A stretch of 64,000 bases of DNA from Tolypothrix sp. PCC 7712. Its GTDB lineage: Bacteria > Cyanobacteriota > Cyanobacteriia > Cyanobacteriales > Nostocaceae. Of the stretch, positions 44,308 to 53,008 are shown piece by piece (position 1 is the stretch's first letter; every line of letters begins with the position of its first letter). The translations under genes and the position numbers were made by a program. The notes below the pieces were generated by a model. It saw only the letters and a list, made by a program, of their open reading frames with translations, did not search any database and had not been told where the DNA came from. The stretch is from the NCBI RefSeq assembly GCF_025860405.1, contig NZ_CP063785.1, forward strand, positions 62,001-126,000, given 5' to 3'.

Positions 44308-44613
44308 TCAATCAACCAAGTCGCCTAATTTATACGCAGGATTATGTGTGATAGAAATCACATATTTACCTATTTTGGGATCGAAAAAACCAACTGCACC
44401 GTAAATATGAGCTAGTTTATGTGCTAAAACAAACGCCACAGGTATAGAAATAGGCCCGTTAATCTTCAACAGTGGGCCTCCTGCAAGTTCTCCTGACTCA
44501 GCCATTTCTTCCAATCGGGCGGCTGCATCTTTGACAATCTGGTCATTTTGGGCAGGTTCACCAAAGTTAACTCGCAAAATCCCATTTTTGAACTCGATTT
44601 TGTAAGTAGTCAT
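44308..44613 (-). CDS. csx3: Csx3, ring nuclease for cyclic oligoadenylate
   Basis: A 101-residue protein starting at the ATG at 44613 (GAGAAG just upstream); a longer frame to 44724 would run into a mobile repeat and is not believed. LRVNFGEPAQND, GGPLLKINGPISIPVAFVLAHKLAHIYGAVGFFDPKIGKYVIS (read as separate short segments) and SITHNPAYKLGDLVD are family features; the His in AHKLAHIY and in ITHNP are the conserved ones. Csx3 (Crn3) degrades cA4 as a cooperative tetramer sandwich and so ends type III signalling. It is the first gene of the operon, 150 bp before cas10. Confidence 0.88.
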   Translation of the reverse strand: MTTYKIEFKNGILRVNFGEPAQNDQIVKDAAARLEEMAESGELAGGPLLKINGPISIPVAFVLAHKLAHIYGAVGFFDPKIGKYVISITHNPAYKLGDLVD

Positions 44614-44721
44614 ATTCTTCTCACTTCTACAGATTGCTTTGATCATACAGGTAGCCTGGAAGACCCTGCTTCTAGTTTTTGTTGCAGTCACCAAGTACCT
44701 AAGTCGATTATGCTCAAAGCC

Positions 44722-44858
44722 CAATACGGTTCAGTTAAGGATAATCGTAGGTTGGGTTGAACGAAGTGAAACCCAACAAAACCCCCGGAAATGTTGGGTT
44801 TCGTTCCTCAACCCAACCTACACAGTTTAAGGTTTTCAACGCTAACTGAACTGTATTG
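44722..44858. mobile_element. MITE-like element with nested inverted repeats
   Basis: Ends CAATACGGTTCAG (44722-44734) and CTGAACTGTATTG (44846-44858) match those of the 26547-26849 element. Inside, GTAGGTTGGGTTGAACGA (from 44747) pairs with a near-complement ending at 44821. It sits just upstream of csx3. Confidence 0.7.
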
Positions 44859-45641
44859 GCTCAAAGCAAGTATAAGCGATCGCTCTTTTACCCTCTTTAC
44901 CCTCAACGCCACTAGCTATATATGCGATCGCAGTTCTCTAGACTTCCCTATTATTGCTAAATAATCCTATTGCAGGATATATTATTCCTCTGAAGATTGC
45001 TCAAAACATCAGCAGCATTTTTGTATCAACCTGGTCTTGGCAGCATTCACACCAAAACAATCAGTAATTCGATAGATTTTACTATAGTGAGATTGAGCAT
45101 ATATTTTTTATTAATTGCAGCGAATTAATTTAGATAATTAGCACTATTAGACAGCTTTAGTAATTAAAATCACAAATTAATATTTAAAAATTGTCAGCTA
45201 AATAACTAAAAATTGGTAGGTTACATTTACGTTTTTTTAAGCTGCTAAATTAGCTACCTTTCAAAAAACACTTTTTTGCTAAAAAAAATACTCCAAACTT
45301 TTTTATTTTGACTCTTTTGACAAGTACTAAAAAAATCCTTAAGCTAAAAGATAGCTTTAAGAAAGCAATGAGCAAACGGCAATTTTCTGGTTAAACATTA
45401 AGAGCCGTTATCTCAAGATGCCACGAGGAATCAATGAGTAGAAACTAAACTTCTGAACTTGTAATTGCACCCAACTCGCTCAAATTGTCTACCACAACCT
45501 TGATATTTAAACAACCGGATATCGCCCCAATTATATGTACTTCTATATTCCGGTGATGGGTAGATAATTTTTGGTGAAATTTCTTGGGTGTTAATTACAG
45601 AAGTTTGTTTGAGGTAAAGCCGATATGCCTAGGAGAATGCC
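44859..45641. other. Intergenic region upstream of the ARTO operon
   Basis: About 780 bp of AT-rich DNA without a recognisable gene. It must hold the promoter of the rightward DUF2231/cox genes. One near-match to an NtcA site, GTA-N9-TAC, is present at about 45218-45232 but has the wrong spacing. Poly-A/T tracts lie at 45230-45310. Confidence 0.45.
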
Positions 45642-46142
45642 GTGTTTAATTATCTCACAAATTTGAACGACCACAATCTACCCTATCCAGATACGATTCA
45701 TCCCATTGTGGTTCACTTCGTAATTGCAATGGTGTTGTTTGCCTTTTGCTGTGATGTAATTGGCTATTTTACCCGCAATTCTCGCTTGTTTGAGGTAAGT
45801 TGGTGGAATATGTTAATTGCGACAATTTCTATCTTTGTCGCCATCATTTTTGGTCAATTTGAAGCAGGTTTAGCCAAACCATACGAAGTTGCTAAATCTG
45901 TGTTGAACGTACATACACTCATTGGCTGGTCGCTATCAGGAATTATTGCCGCGATTACAGCTTGGCGTTATGTAATTCGCGCCCGCGATCCCAAGCGCAT
46001 CACATTTTATTATCTGGGAGCCGGGCTAATTTTGGTAGCAATAGTTGGCTTGCAAGTATACCTAGGTGATGAACTGGTTTGGGTATATGGATTGCACACA
46101 GTACCAGTTGTAGAAGCACTCAAGGATAATATCTTGCCATGA
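45642..46142 (+). CDS. DUF2231 membrane protein (first)
   Basis: A 166-residue membrane protein with four helices. PDTIHPIVVHFVIAMVLFAF carries the conserved H-P-x-x-V-H motif in the first helix, and NVHTLIGWSLSGIIAAITA has further conserved histidine. DUF2231 proteins often carry heme-like histidine pairs and accompany oxidase genes. Its stop overlaps the next gene's start by four bases, and the pair precedes an ARTO-type oxidase, an arrangement also seen in heterocyst-forming cyanobacteria. The function is unknown; a role in oxidase assembly or electron supply is inferred from context. Confidence 0.8.
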   Translation: MFNYLTNLNDHNLPYPDTIHPIVVHFVIAMVLFAFCCDVIGYFTRNSRLFEVSWWNMLIATISIFVAIIFGQFEAGLAKPYEVAKSVLNVHTLIGWSLSGIIAAITAWRYVIRARDPKRITFYYLGAGLILVAIVGLQVYLGDELVWVYGLHTVPVVEALKDNILP

Positions 46143-46744
46143 ACGCAGAATTAATTAACCAATTAAGCGACCAACTAGGCCCAAACGGCTTACCTTACAG
46201 TATTCCGCTTCATCCCAACTTAGTTCATCTCACCCTAGGCTTATTCATCATTGGGATTACCTTTGATATTGTTGGGGCATTGTTCCCCTTCCAAAAATGG
46301 GTGTTCAAATTTTTCGCAATTTCTGTGGAACGTGACAACCTATTTGATGTTGGCTGGTACAACATGGTAGGGTCATCAGTAATTACCTGTTTTACAGTTG
46401 CCGCTGGCTTTTATGAAATGCTGCTAGCGCAACCACCAGCCGATGTCAAAAGTGCTTGGGGACTCCCAGCAATGGATACGATGATTTGGCATGGTGTTGG
46501 TGGGGTGCTGCTATTAACCATCATCATCGGTATGACTGTCTGGAGAGGATATCAGCGCTTTGTTACTCGCCGCGATGAAGAAAAACAAGTGCAATGGCGC
46601 TACCTCATCGCAGGTGTGACAGTCATGTTCATTATGTATCTCCACGGCACCTTAGGCGCACAATTAGCTGCTGAATTTGGTGTCCACAACACCGCAGATA
46701 GTTTGCTGCGATTGGGCAAAGACCTCAATACTCTGTTCAATTAA
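46139..46744 (+). CDS. DUF2231 membrane protein (second)
   Basis: A 201-residue paralogue of the preceding protein. The conserved first-helix motif is SIPLHPNLVHLTLGLFIIG, and MIWHGVGGVLLLTIIIGMTV is a later histidine-bearing helix. Four membrane segments are expected. The two genes are translationally coupled (ATGA overlap) and followed by the subunit II gene after 92 bases that include TTTGTCA-like repeats. The function is not known. Confidence 0.8.
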   Translation: MNAELINQLSDQLGPNGLPYSIPLHPNLVHLTLGLFIIGITFDIVGALFPFQKWVFKFFAISVERDNLFDVGWYNMVGSSVITCFTVAAGFYEMLLAQPPADVKSAWGLPAMDTMIWHGVGGVLLLTIIIGMTVWRGYQRFVTRRDEEKQVQWRYLIAGVTVMFIMYLHGTLGAQLAAEFGVHNTADSLLRLGKDLNTLFN

Positions 46745-46836
46745 TCAGTATTAGTCATTGGTCATTTGTCCCTTGTCATTTGTGCAATGACACATGACTG
46801 ATACCAATCCCCCATGCCCAACAATTACCACTGACT

Positions 46837-47763
46837 ATGACAATCCAGAAGATTTTTAATATTGTGGCACTGATTATCAGTGCGATCGCCGTGACTGTTA
46901 TGAGTCTCTGGATAGGTAAACAGTCCTATTCTTGGCTTCCTCCACAGGCGGCGGCTGAATCCTTACTCATTGATGATCTGATTAGTTTCTTAGTAACCCT
47001 GGGTGCGTTTATTTTTCTAGGTGTTACTGGCGTTTTGTTGTATTCTGTCCTCTTCCATCGTGCTGGCAAGAATGATTATAGTGATGGCCCTGCAATTGAG
47101 GGCAATATCACCCTAGAAGTTGTGTGGACAGCCATCCCCATTTTGCTAGTCTTTTGGATTGCATCTTACAGCTACCAAATTTACGAACAAATGGGCATTC
47201 AAGGCCCAATGGCATTAGTGCACCTGCATAATCCAATGGGAATGGAATCGGCTTATGCAGCACCCAAAGATGAATCAGTTGAGGCTTTAGCTGAACCAGT
47301 AGAAAACATCGATGTCATTGCCAAGCAATGGGCTTGGGTATTTCATTACCCCGAACGAGATGTTACTAGTACCGAACTACATCTACCAAGCGATCGCCGC
47401 ATCCGGTTGGCACTAAAATCAGAAGATGTACTACATGGCTTCTATATCCCTGCATTCCGACTGAAGCAAGATATCATTCCCAACCACAATATTGACTTTG
47501 AGTTCACTCCCATTCGTCCCGGCAAATACCAACTGACCGACTCTCAATATAGCGGTACATACTTTGCTACTATGCACGCCAATGTAGTGGTTGAATCTCC
47601 CGAAGCATACCACCAATGGCTAGCCCAAGCTGCAACCCAAACACCCACTCCCGCATACAATCAAGCAGCTGATGAGTATGCCCAAGCAAGCAGTCAGTCA
47701 GGCAAAACCGGATGGGCTACAGTCGCACCTGAATCAGCACCTCTAGTCAATTATCCTGGTTGA
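46837..47763 (+). CDS. Alternative terminal oxidase subunit II lacking CuA ligands
   Basis: A 308-residue subunit II with two N-terminal membrane helices (about 5-27 and 45-70, plus EVVWTAIPILLVFWIASYSY) and a cupredoxin-like domain. The core LHGFYIPAFRLKQDIIPNHN keeps one histidine, but where CuA proteins have C-x-E-x3-C-x3-H the sequence is DSQYSGTYFATMHANVV: the cysteines, glutamate and second histidine are replaced. That is the pattern of the ARTO group (Synechocystis ctaCII, heterocyst-linked cox3), thought to take electrons from quinol or another donor rather than cytochrome c. Its TGA stop precedes the coxA ATG by 14 bases. Confidence 0.85.
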   Translation: MTIQKIFNIVALIISAIAVTVMSLWIGKQSYSWLPPQAAAESLLIDDLISFLVTLGAFIFLGVTGVLLYSVLFHRAGKNDYSDGPAIEGNITLEVVWTAIPILLVFWIASYSYQIYEQMGIQGPMALVHLHNPMGMESAYAAPKDESVEALAEPVENIDVIAKQWAWVFHYPERDVTSTELHLPSDRRIRLALKSEDVLHGFYIPAFRLKQDIIPNHNIDFEFTPIRPGKYQLTDSQYSGTYFATMHANVVVESPEAYHQWLAQAATQTPTPAYNQAADEYAQASSQSGKTGWATVAPESAPLVNYPG

Positions 47764-47777
47764 AAGGAAACTCACCG

Positions 47778-48074
47778 ATGACAAACATCTCTGTAAAAAA
47801 CGTTAATCTCCCTAGTGAGGAACCTCACCACGAATCACCAGGGAATTGGAAGGAATACTTCAGCTTCAGCACTGACCACAAGGTCATTGGTATCCAATAC
47901 CTCGTTACAGCATTCATCTTCTTTTTAGTCGGCGGTATCTTTGCAATGGTGATTCGGGGAGAACTGATTACACCCGAATCAGACCTAGTAGACCGCACCT
48001 TCTATAACGGGATGTTCACCATGCACGGCACTGTGATGCTGTTTTTATGGACATTCCCTTCTTTAGTTGAACTA
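47778..48074 (+). pseudogene. 5' portion of ARTO-type coxA, interrupted
   Basis: The ATG at 47778 (AAGGAAA upstream) begins an oxidase subunit I. FSTDHKVIGIQYLVTAFIFF and VDRTFYNGMFTMHGTVMLFL are normal, including the heme-ligand histidine in TMHGT. After TFPSLV, about codon 97, the sequence leaves the family and a stop follows at 48093-48095. The rest of subunit I (about 450 residues) and subunit III are not found up to 64000. A serine recombinase gene begins about 50 bp on. This fits a gene split by a site-specific element that might be cut out in heterocysts, and the end given is approximate. Permanent disruption is the alternative. Confidence 0.75.
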
Positions 48075-48124
48075 ACAACGGACATTTTGTGCTAAACTGC
48101 TCTGACATTGAGTTTCAGAGCTTT

Positions 48125-49501
48125 ATGCGGGTCGGTTACGTTAGAGTATCGAAATTTGAACAGAGCGACGCGCTGACTCAGCAGACCGCCAGAATTGAAA
48201 AAGCTGGCTGTAGCTTGATTTTTTCTGACATCGAATCTGGGCGAAGCGACAGCCGGAAAAACTTCAACAAAATGCTCGCGATGTGCCGCGAAGGACAAAT
48301 AACAGAAATCGTTATCACTCGAATCGATAGACTCGGTAGGTCTGTGATGACCATCGCTAAAACAATAGCACTACTCGAAAAGTTGAATATCAAACTTGTT
48401 ATCTTAGATGCCCCCGTAGAAGATGCGTCAAGCCCATTTGGGTGGTTTTCCCTCAATCAAATGGCAGGACTAGCCGAGTTTGAATCTCGGTTGTTACAGA
48501 GCAGAGTAAACCACGGATTAGAGCATTTTCGCGAACAAAACAAAGCTTATCAGCCACCGTTCGGGTTCGCTAGAGTTGACGGGAAATATGTTGCTGATCT
48601 GACTATACATCAGCCCAGTGGAAAAACTAATTGGGCAATAGCCCAGGAAATTATTCAATATTTTTTATCTGAAAAAACTTCGCTGCGAAATACTATTCAA
48701 CACTTTATAAAAGAATTCAATATTCAGTTTTCCCCTCCAGGGCTACGCTCTTGGTTGTTGAACCCAGTGCTGCGAGGTCACACTAGGTATAACGTAAAAT
48801 TCAATCGCGTTAACCCCGAAAAATGGGATATTCGAGAAAATACCCATCAGCCTTTGATCTCAAAAGAAGTTTACCAACAGATTGAAACTCGGCTTAGAGA
48901 CAATCAACGCCTGTGGGGTAGGAACTTTGAGGGTGCCACACAAACAGATATTGGCGGGCGTTTATTGTCTGGGCAAATTATCTGCGGTTCCTGCGGAGGG
49001 AAGTGTTATGTCCATGATGCTAAGAGATCGATGGGATTGCGATGCAAACGTCGCAGGGTTTACGGCGAAACTGCTTGTAGCAATAGAACCGCAGTTTCAC
49101 TCAGAAAGGTTGTCGATGCTGTTGACGCTGCCCTAACAACAAGAGCGATCAAACTCAGGGACTATGTTGTCAGCAACCAGCCATCGAACGAAGATACTCC
49201 GGAAATTATCGAGCTTAAATCTCGTCTTGAGGTACTGCGAAAACTTCCCAGAGATTCGATCATTGAAGAAGCAATTGACCGAACAGTAGTCAAGATTCAG
49301 CAACTTCAGCAACAAAACATTCAATTCGCTTTTGTTGGGGCAAGTTTGCAAAAAGAATTGATAGACACTTTCGGTGATGTTGAATTCCTTGAGGTTATGC
49401 CAGATGAAACTAAAAAGGATTTGTACAAAAAATTTGTAAAGGAAGTAAAAGTTTTAAACGGCAATGTCATCGCCGTGTTGTTGGTTGAGATACTGCGGTA
49501 G
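48125..49501 (+). CDS. Large serine recombinase (XisF-like)
   Basis: A 458-residue site-specific recombinase started at ATG 48125 (MRVGYVRVSKFEQSDAL); an upstream start at 48089 is unlikely. The resolvase domain has the nucleophile in YVRVSK (Ser8 or so), SRKNFNKMLAMC, ITRIDRLGRSVM and the FWF-like FGWFSLNQMAGLAEFES helix. The recombinase domain (about 150-255) and a zinc-ribbon (ICGSCGGKCYVHD, then LRCKRR and ACSNR) follow, then a coiled coil. It is the architecture of XisF, which excises the fdxN element in Anabaena heterocysts. The gene lies at the left edge of the coxA interruption and reads away from it, as expected for an element-encoded excision enzyme. Confidence 0.9.
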   Translation: MRVGYVRVSKFEQSDALTQQTARIEKAGCSLIFSDIESGRSDSRKNFNKMLAMCREGQITEIVITRIDRLGRSVMTIAKTIALLEKLNIKLVILDAPVEDASSPFGWFSLNQMAGLAEFESRLLQSRVNHGLEHFREQNKAYQPPFGFARVDGKYVADLTIHQPSGKTNWAIAQEIIQYFLSEKTSLRNTIQHFIKEFNIQFSPPGLRSWLLNPVLRGHTRYNVKFNRVNPEKWDIRENTHQPLISKEVYQQIETRLRDNQRLWGRNFEGATQTDIGGRLLSGQIICGSCGGKCYVHDAKRSMGLRCKRRRVYGETACSNRTAVSLRKVVDAVDAALTTRAIKLRDYVVSNQPSNEDTPEIIELKSRLEVLRKLPRDSIIEEAIDRTVVKIQQLQQQNIQFAFVGASLQKELIDTFGDVEFLEVMPDETKKDLYKKFVKEVKVLNGNVIAVLLVEILR

Positions 49502-49663
49502 CAACTCTGGGTTTGTCATGATCATTTTTTTTGTTGCTTTATCTACATTCAACGGCTTCACCAAACGAAATAATATAGCTAGCCTAAGCAGTTCTTCGGA
49601 TAGAGTTTCGTTCTTCCTTGGAATGTAGCGAGACACATCAAATTCGGTTTTTCTTTGAGACAT
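49454..49663 (-). CDS. Small hypothetical protein next to the recombinase
   Basis: A 69-residue protein if started at MSQRKTEFDVSRYIPRK; the frame stays open to 49843 but that part is repeat-like. Its 3' end overlaps the recombinase gene by 48 bases in opposite orientation. SEELLRLAILFRLVKPLNVD is a predicted helix. I do not recognise the family; it is not XisH or XisI. It could be an accessory or excisionase factor, but only its position suggests it. Confidence 0.35.
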   Translation of the reverse strand: MSQRKTEFDVSRYIPRKNETLSEELLRLAILFRLVKPLNVDKATKKMIMTNPELLPQYLNQQHGDDIAV

Positions 49664-49717
49664 GATTTCTCTGTGGCGTTCTATTTTTAGATTAGTTTGT
49701 CGGCTGAAAATTTCTGT

Positions 49718-49762
49718 TACGAGCGATGCCAAAGGCTGGCTACGCCTACGCATTTGGCAAAC
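49718..49762. repeat. Small palindromic dispersed repeat
   Basis: GAGCGATGCCAAAGGCTGGC followed by TACGCCTACGCATTTGGC forms an imperfect palindrome of a type frequent in Nostoc genomes. No gene function is implied. Confidence 0.55.
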
Positions 49763-50887
49763 GGTGGGTTGATCGCAATTGCTGAAAAGATACGCACGCT
49801 TATTGAAGACGGATAGATTCCAATACTTGTCGGTTAAGGGCAAAAGGGGAAGGGGAAAAGGGGGAAGAAAAAACCTTTAACCCTAGGGGAAACGCATCTT
49901 ATTTCCTAATAAAAACTAAGAGAGATTTCAAAATGACATAGATAATTGTAAAAATTCCGGAAATGATAAATAAAATGAATCAATATTTTCGGAAAAATAT
50001 GAATTAGCTTATCTGAAGCTGAAGAATTATTTATTAATACTAAAACAACTCAAAATTCAAGTTTATAAAGGTATGTTTATCTGGAAAATAATGAGATTTA
50101 TCCTAAAGATTTAAATTCAATTTCTGATAGATTAGTTTATGCTAATGCTAAAACTCTTAATAAATAATTGTTATCCAACCCAGCGAGAAACTGTTTATTT
50201 TTTATTCCCCGTTTGACACGCTTCTCTTGACCTAAAAGATTGACTGCAATATGTCTAAGAATTGCAAAATTCTGTGGAGCATTATCTTTTCTAATCCGAC
50301 AGTCATCTTCTCTCAAAGCAACATCCAAGATCCAATGCAATGAATTCTCAATTCCCCAATGACTGCGAATAGAACTACCAAACTGTTTAGCATTTGACTC
50401 AAGACTACTGATGAAATAATGGGTTTCAACCGTCGTTTCACCATTTATTGAGCGAACAGATTCTACCATTCCAACACTATTAAAGTTTGACCAAACTGAA
50501 TCTGGGTTAAGCTGAGACTGAATTTGAGATAACATCACATAGTGGCGGATTTCATGACGACCATGCCCTGCTTCTTCTGTTTTATATGTGCTATGCTCAA
50601 TCCCTTCAAAACCTGTACTTATACCTGACTTAAATAGTTTTTCTACCTCATCATAAAGATTTCCTTGGTTCTTTTTTAATGTAATTACATAATCTGCATT
50701 TTGTTGTGTAATTAACTTGATAATCTCTTTTTGACAACCGATTGCATCAATTGTCACGATACACCCAGACAGTTCTAATATTTTTAACAACTCTGGAATT
50801 GCTGTAATTTCATTCGATTTTTCATCCACCTTCACTTGTCCCAACACCAATCTATTTGTCGTTGCCCAGGCGCTTACCCTTCGGGTT

Positions 50888-50930
50888 CGCCAGTCGCTAC
50901 AACGGGGGGAACCCCCGCAACGCGCTGGCT
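50888..50930 (-). repeat. 43-bp palindromic element, copy A, in transposase gene
   Basis: On the minus strand it reads AGCCAGCGCGTTGCGGGG then GTTCCCCCCGTTG and ACTGGCG. It matches 51103-51145 in opposite orientation with about five differences. Its insertion splits the transposase frame. Confidence 0.8.
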
Positions 50931-51102
50931 CACCATTTGAATTGCGCTTTGGTCACTACTTTTATCGTAAGAACCACGTAAGGTTTTTCCGTCAATTGCT
51001 ACCACTTCACCTTCGGTTATCTTCTGTATTGATTTCATCCAATCAATAAAACATGATTGAAACTGTTGGGGATTTATTTGTGCAAATACTCGCGCAAAAG
51101 TG

Positions 51103-51145
51103 AGCCAGTCCGTTGCGGGGGTTCCCCCCGTTGAAGGAACTGGCG
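51103..51145 (+). repeat. 43-bp palindromic element, copy B, in transposase gene
   Basis: Copy of the element at 50888-50930. Here the insertion adds 45 bases after the SHDT codons and keeps the reading frame, giving PVPSTGGTPATDWLT. Confidence 0.8.
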
Positions 51146-51212
51146 TATCATGAGACGGAATGCCATTTGGTAACTCGCGCAAATGTTTGTAACCATTCAT
51201 ACTTCGCGCTCC

Positions 51213-51655
51213 CAACTGCCGGAGTTTTAAATCCCAAGCAGATTATGGCTTTTGTGCTGCCAAGAAACAGACATACTATGGGTTTCATGGGCATTTAATC
51301 ATTAGTGGTACAGGAGTTATTAGTGGGTTTACCCTCACTCCAGCAAATGGCAGTGAACGAGAAGCACTTTGGGATTTAATCACACGAGTTAAAGGTTTAT
51401 TAATCGGAGATAAGGGTTATTTAAGTCAGTTTTTGTCAGGAGAACTGGAAAGAGTGGGTATTAATTTACAAACCCCTCTGCGTTCTAATATGTCTGACTC
51501 TCGTAGTCAATCTTTAGTTCGATTAATGCAACGCTTTCGTCGCCTAATTGAAACAGTAATTGGTCAATTAGTTGAGAGATTTCATATAGAGAAGATTCGA
51601 GCTAGAGATATGTGGCATCTTACCAGTCGTCTCAATCGCAAGATTATTGGTTTGC
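51213..51655 (+). pseudogene. IS982-family transposase, 5'-truncated fragment
   Basis: The frame NCRSFKSQADYGFCAAKKQT (ending GFHGHLIISGTGVISG) through GDKGYLSQFLSGELERVG to GQLVERFHIEKIRARDMW and LTSRLNRKIIG is the C-terminal half of an IS982 transposase. The N-terminal half is absent; the truncation point coincides with the 5' truncation of the ISAs1 copy, so the two pseudogenes abut head to head. Confidence 0.8.
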
Positions 51656-51873
51656 AATGCCTAAGCTGGAAAATCATTCTGGCTATGACCGCGATTCTAG
51701 GAGTTTTCTTGAAGGATTTCAGCCACCCACACCAGGAGAATTTCTTAGTTCTGATATCGACACTATTAATACGGATGTATTCTGTTCGATAAAAAGCAAC
51801 CCGAAGCATTTTTAACTTGGGTTGCTTACATTGTTTTTGAGGAGTTAGAAGGAACTGAATCCAAAATTCATTA
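51656..51873 (+). pseudogene. Fragment of an unidentified gene 3' end
   Basis: GYDRDSRSFLEGFQPPTPGE, then FLSSDIDTINTDV, continues after a frame change near 51782 as LFDKKQPEAFLTWVAYIVFE and ends [10 protein letters not shown] with a stop overlapping the psbA 3' end. I do not recognise it. The reading is tentative. Confidence 0.35.
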
Positions 51874-52956
51874 ACCGTGAATGGCAGGAGCAACTAAAGC
51901 TACAGGTTGAATATCTCCAGCCGCTAAATCTAAGGGGAAGTTGTGAACATTGCGTTCGTGCATGGTTTCCATTCCCAAGTTAGCGCGGTTTAAAACATCA
52001 GCCCAAGTATTAATTACACGACCTTGAGCATCAAGAACAGAGTTATTAAAGTTTAAACCATTGAGGTTAAAAGCGAAAGAAGATACGCCTAAGGCAGCAC
52101 ACCAGATACCAATTACTGGCCAAGCACCTAAGAAGAAGTGTAAAGCACGACTATTATTAAAAGATGCGTACTGGAAGATTAACCTGCCGAAATAACCGTG
52201 AGCCGCAACAATATTGTAAGTTTCTTCTTCTTGACCGAATTTGTAACCGTAGTTTTGGGATTCAATTTCAGAAGTTTCCCTAACTAAAGACGAAGTGACT
52301 AAAGAACCGTGCATGGCAGCAAATAAAGCACCACCGAAAACACCAGCTACTCCCAACATATGTAATGGGTGCATGAGAACGTTATGTTCTGCTTGTAGCA
52401 CAAACATGAAGTTGAAAGTACCACTAATCCCTAAAGGCAAACCATCAGAGAAGGAACCTTGACCCAAAGAGTAGACTAATAGTACCGCAGTAGCAGCAGC
52501 AACAGGCGCGCTGTAAGCGATAGAAATCCAAGGACGCATCCCTAAGCGGTAAGATAATTCCCACTGCCGACCCATGTAGCAGAAAATACCAATCAGGAAG
52601 TGGAAAATAATTAACTGGTAAGGGCCGCCATTATATAACCACTCATCTAAGCTAGCTGCTCCCCAAATGGGGTAAAAGTGCAGACCAATAGCATTGGAAC
52701 TAGGTACAACCGCAGCAGTAATGATGTTATTGCCATAAAGTAAAGCACCAGCGACAGGTTCGCGAATACCATCTATGTCTACAGGTGGTGCAGCAATGAA
52801 AGCGATGATGAAACAAATGGTTGCTGTTAAAAGTGTGGGAATCATCAGTACACCAAACCAACCAATGTACATACGGTTGTCAGTACTGGTAACCCAATTG
52901 CAGAATTTCTCCCAAAGATTGTTACTACTTTGGCGTTGTTGCAGAGAAATAGTCAT
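51871..52956 (-). CDS. psbA: Photosystem II D1 protein, D1' (low-oxygen) type
   Basis: A 361-residue reaction-centre protein, one residue longer than usual near the N-terminus. Ligands of the manganese cluster and cofactors are kept: SFSDG (Asp170), QAEHN (Glu189, His190), HPLHMLG (His198), ALHFF (His272), [14 protein letters not shown] (His332, Glu333, His337, Asp342, Ala344 processing site). Compared with standard D1 it has Ala at position 80, Leu at 158 and Ala at 286, exactly the three changes that define D1', the isoform induced under low oxygen in Synechocystis, Thermosynechococcus and Anabaena. Residue 130 is Gln, as in D1:1. Residue 98 is Gly instead of the usual Glu. It is flanked by IS and gene fragments, and its promoter region holds a 16-bp palindrome. 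Confidence 0.92.
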   Translation of the reverse strand: MTISLQQRQSSNNLWEKFCNWVTSTDNRMYIGWFGVLMIPTLLTATICFIIAFIAAPPVDIDGIREPVAGALLYGNNIITAAVVPSSNAIGLHFYPIWGAASLDEWLYNGGPYQLIIFHFLIGIFCYMGRQWELSYRLGMRPWISIAYSAPVAAATAVLLVYSLGQGSFSDGLPLGISGTFNFMFVLQAEHNVLMHPLHMLGVAGVFGGALFAAMHGSLVTSSLVRETSEIESQNYGYKFGQEEETYNIVAAHGYFGRLIFQYASFNNSRALHFFLGAWPVIGIWCAALGVSSFAFNLNGLNFNNSVLDAQGRVINTWADVLNRANLGMETMHERNVHNFPLDLAAGDIQPVALVAPAIHG

Positions 52957-53008
52957 AATGTTTAATTCCGAGGTTAATCGTTGTTCAAGGCAAGTTAACC
53001 TTATTTAT

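Larger units (their letters stand above)
50137..51212 (-). pseudogene. ISAs1-family transposase, truncated and interrupted
   Basis: Read leftward: AKYEWLQTF in one frame, then LPNGIPSHDT in another, FARVFAQINPQQFQSCF, EVVAIDGKTLRGSYDKSS (DDE part), and in a shifted frame MVLGQVKVDEKSNEITAIP to ITLKKNQGNLYDEV and HWGIENSLHWILDVAL. The order is that of ISAs1 (H-repeat) transposases. The 5' end is missing at about 51212, one frameshift lies near 51170, and two copies of a 43-bp palindromic element are inserted; one keeps frame, the other brings a stop at about 50874. The copy cannot encode an active enzyme. Confidence 0.85.

Noticed and set aside
30627..44613. Type III-E (gRAMP/Craspase) system, prompted by the CHAT protease in the same window
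   Set aside because: The RAMP proteins are separate single-domain subunits with Cas10 and Csx10; the CHAT domain belongs to the TPS-linked gene 4 kb away on the other strand.
44614..44724. N-terminal extension of Csx3
   Set aside because: The extra 37 codons run through unlike sequence to the border of a mobile repeat, while the family start MTTYKIEF has GAGAAG upstream.
45218..45232. NtcA binding site upstream of the ARTO operon
   Set aside because: GTA and TAC are nine bases apart rather than eight and no suitably spaced -10 box was seen.
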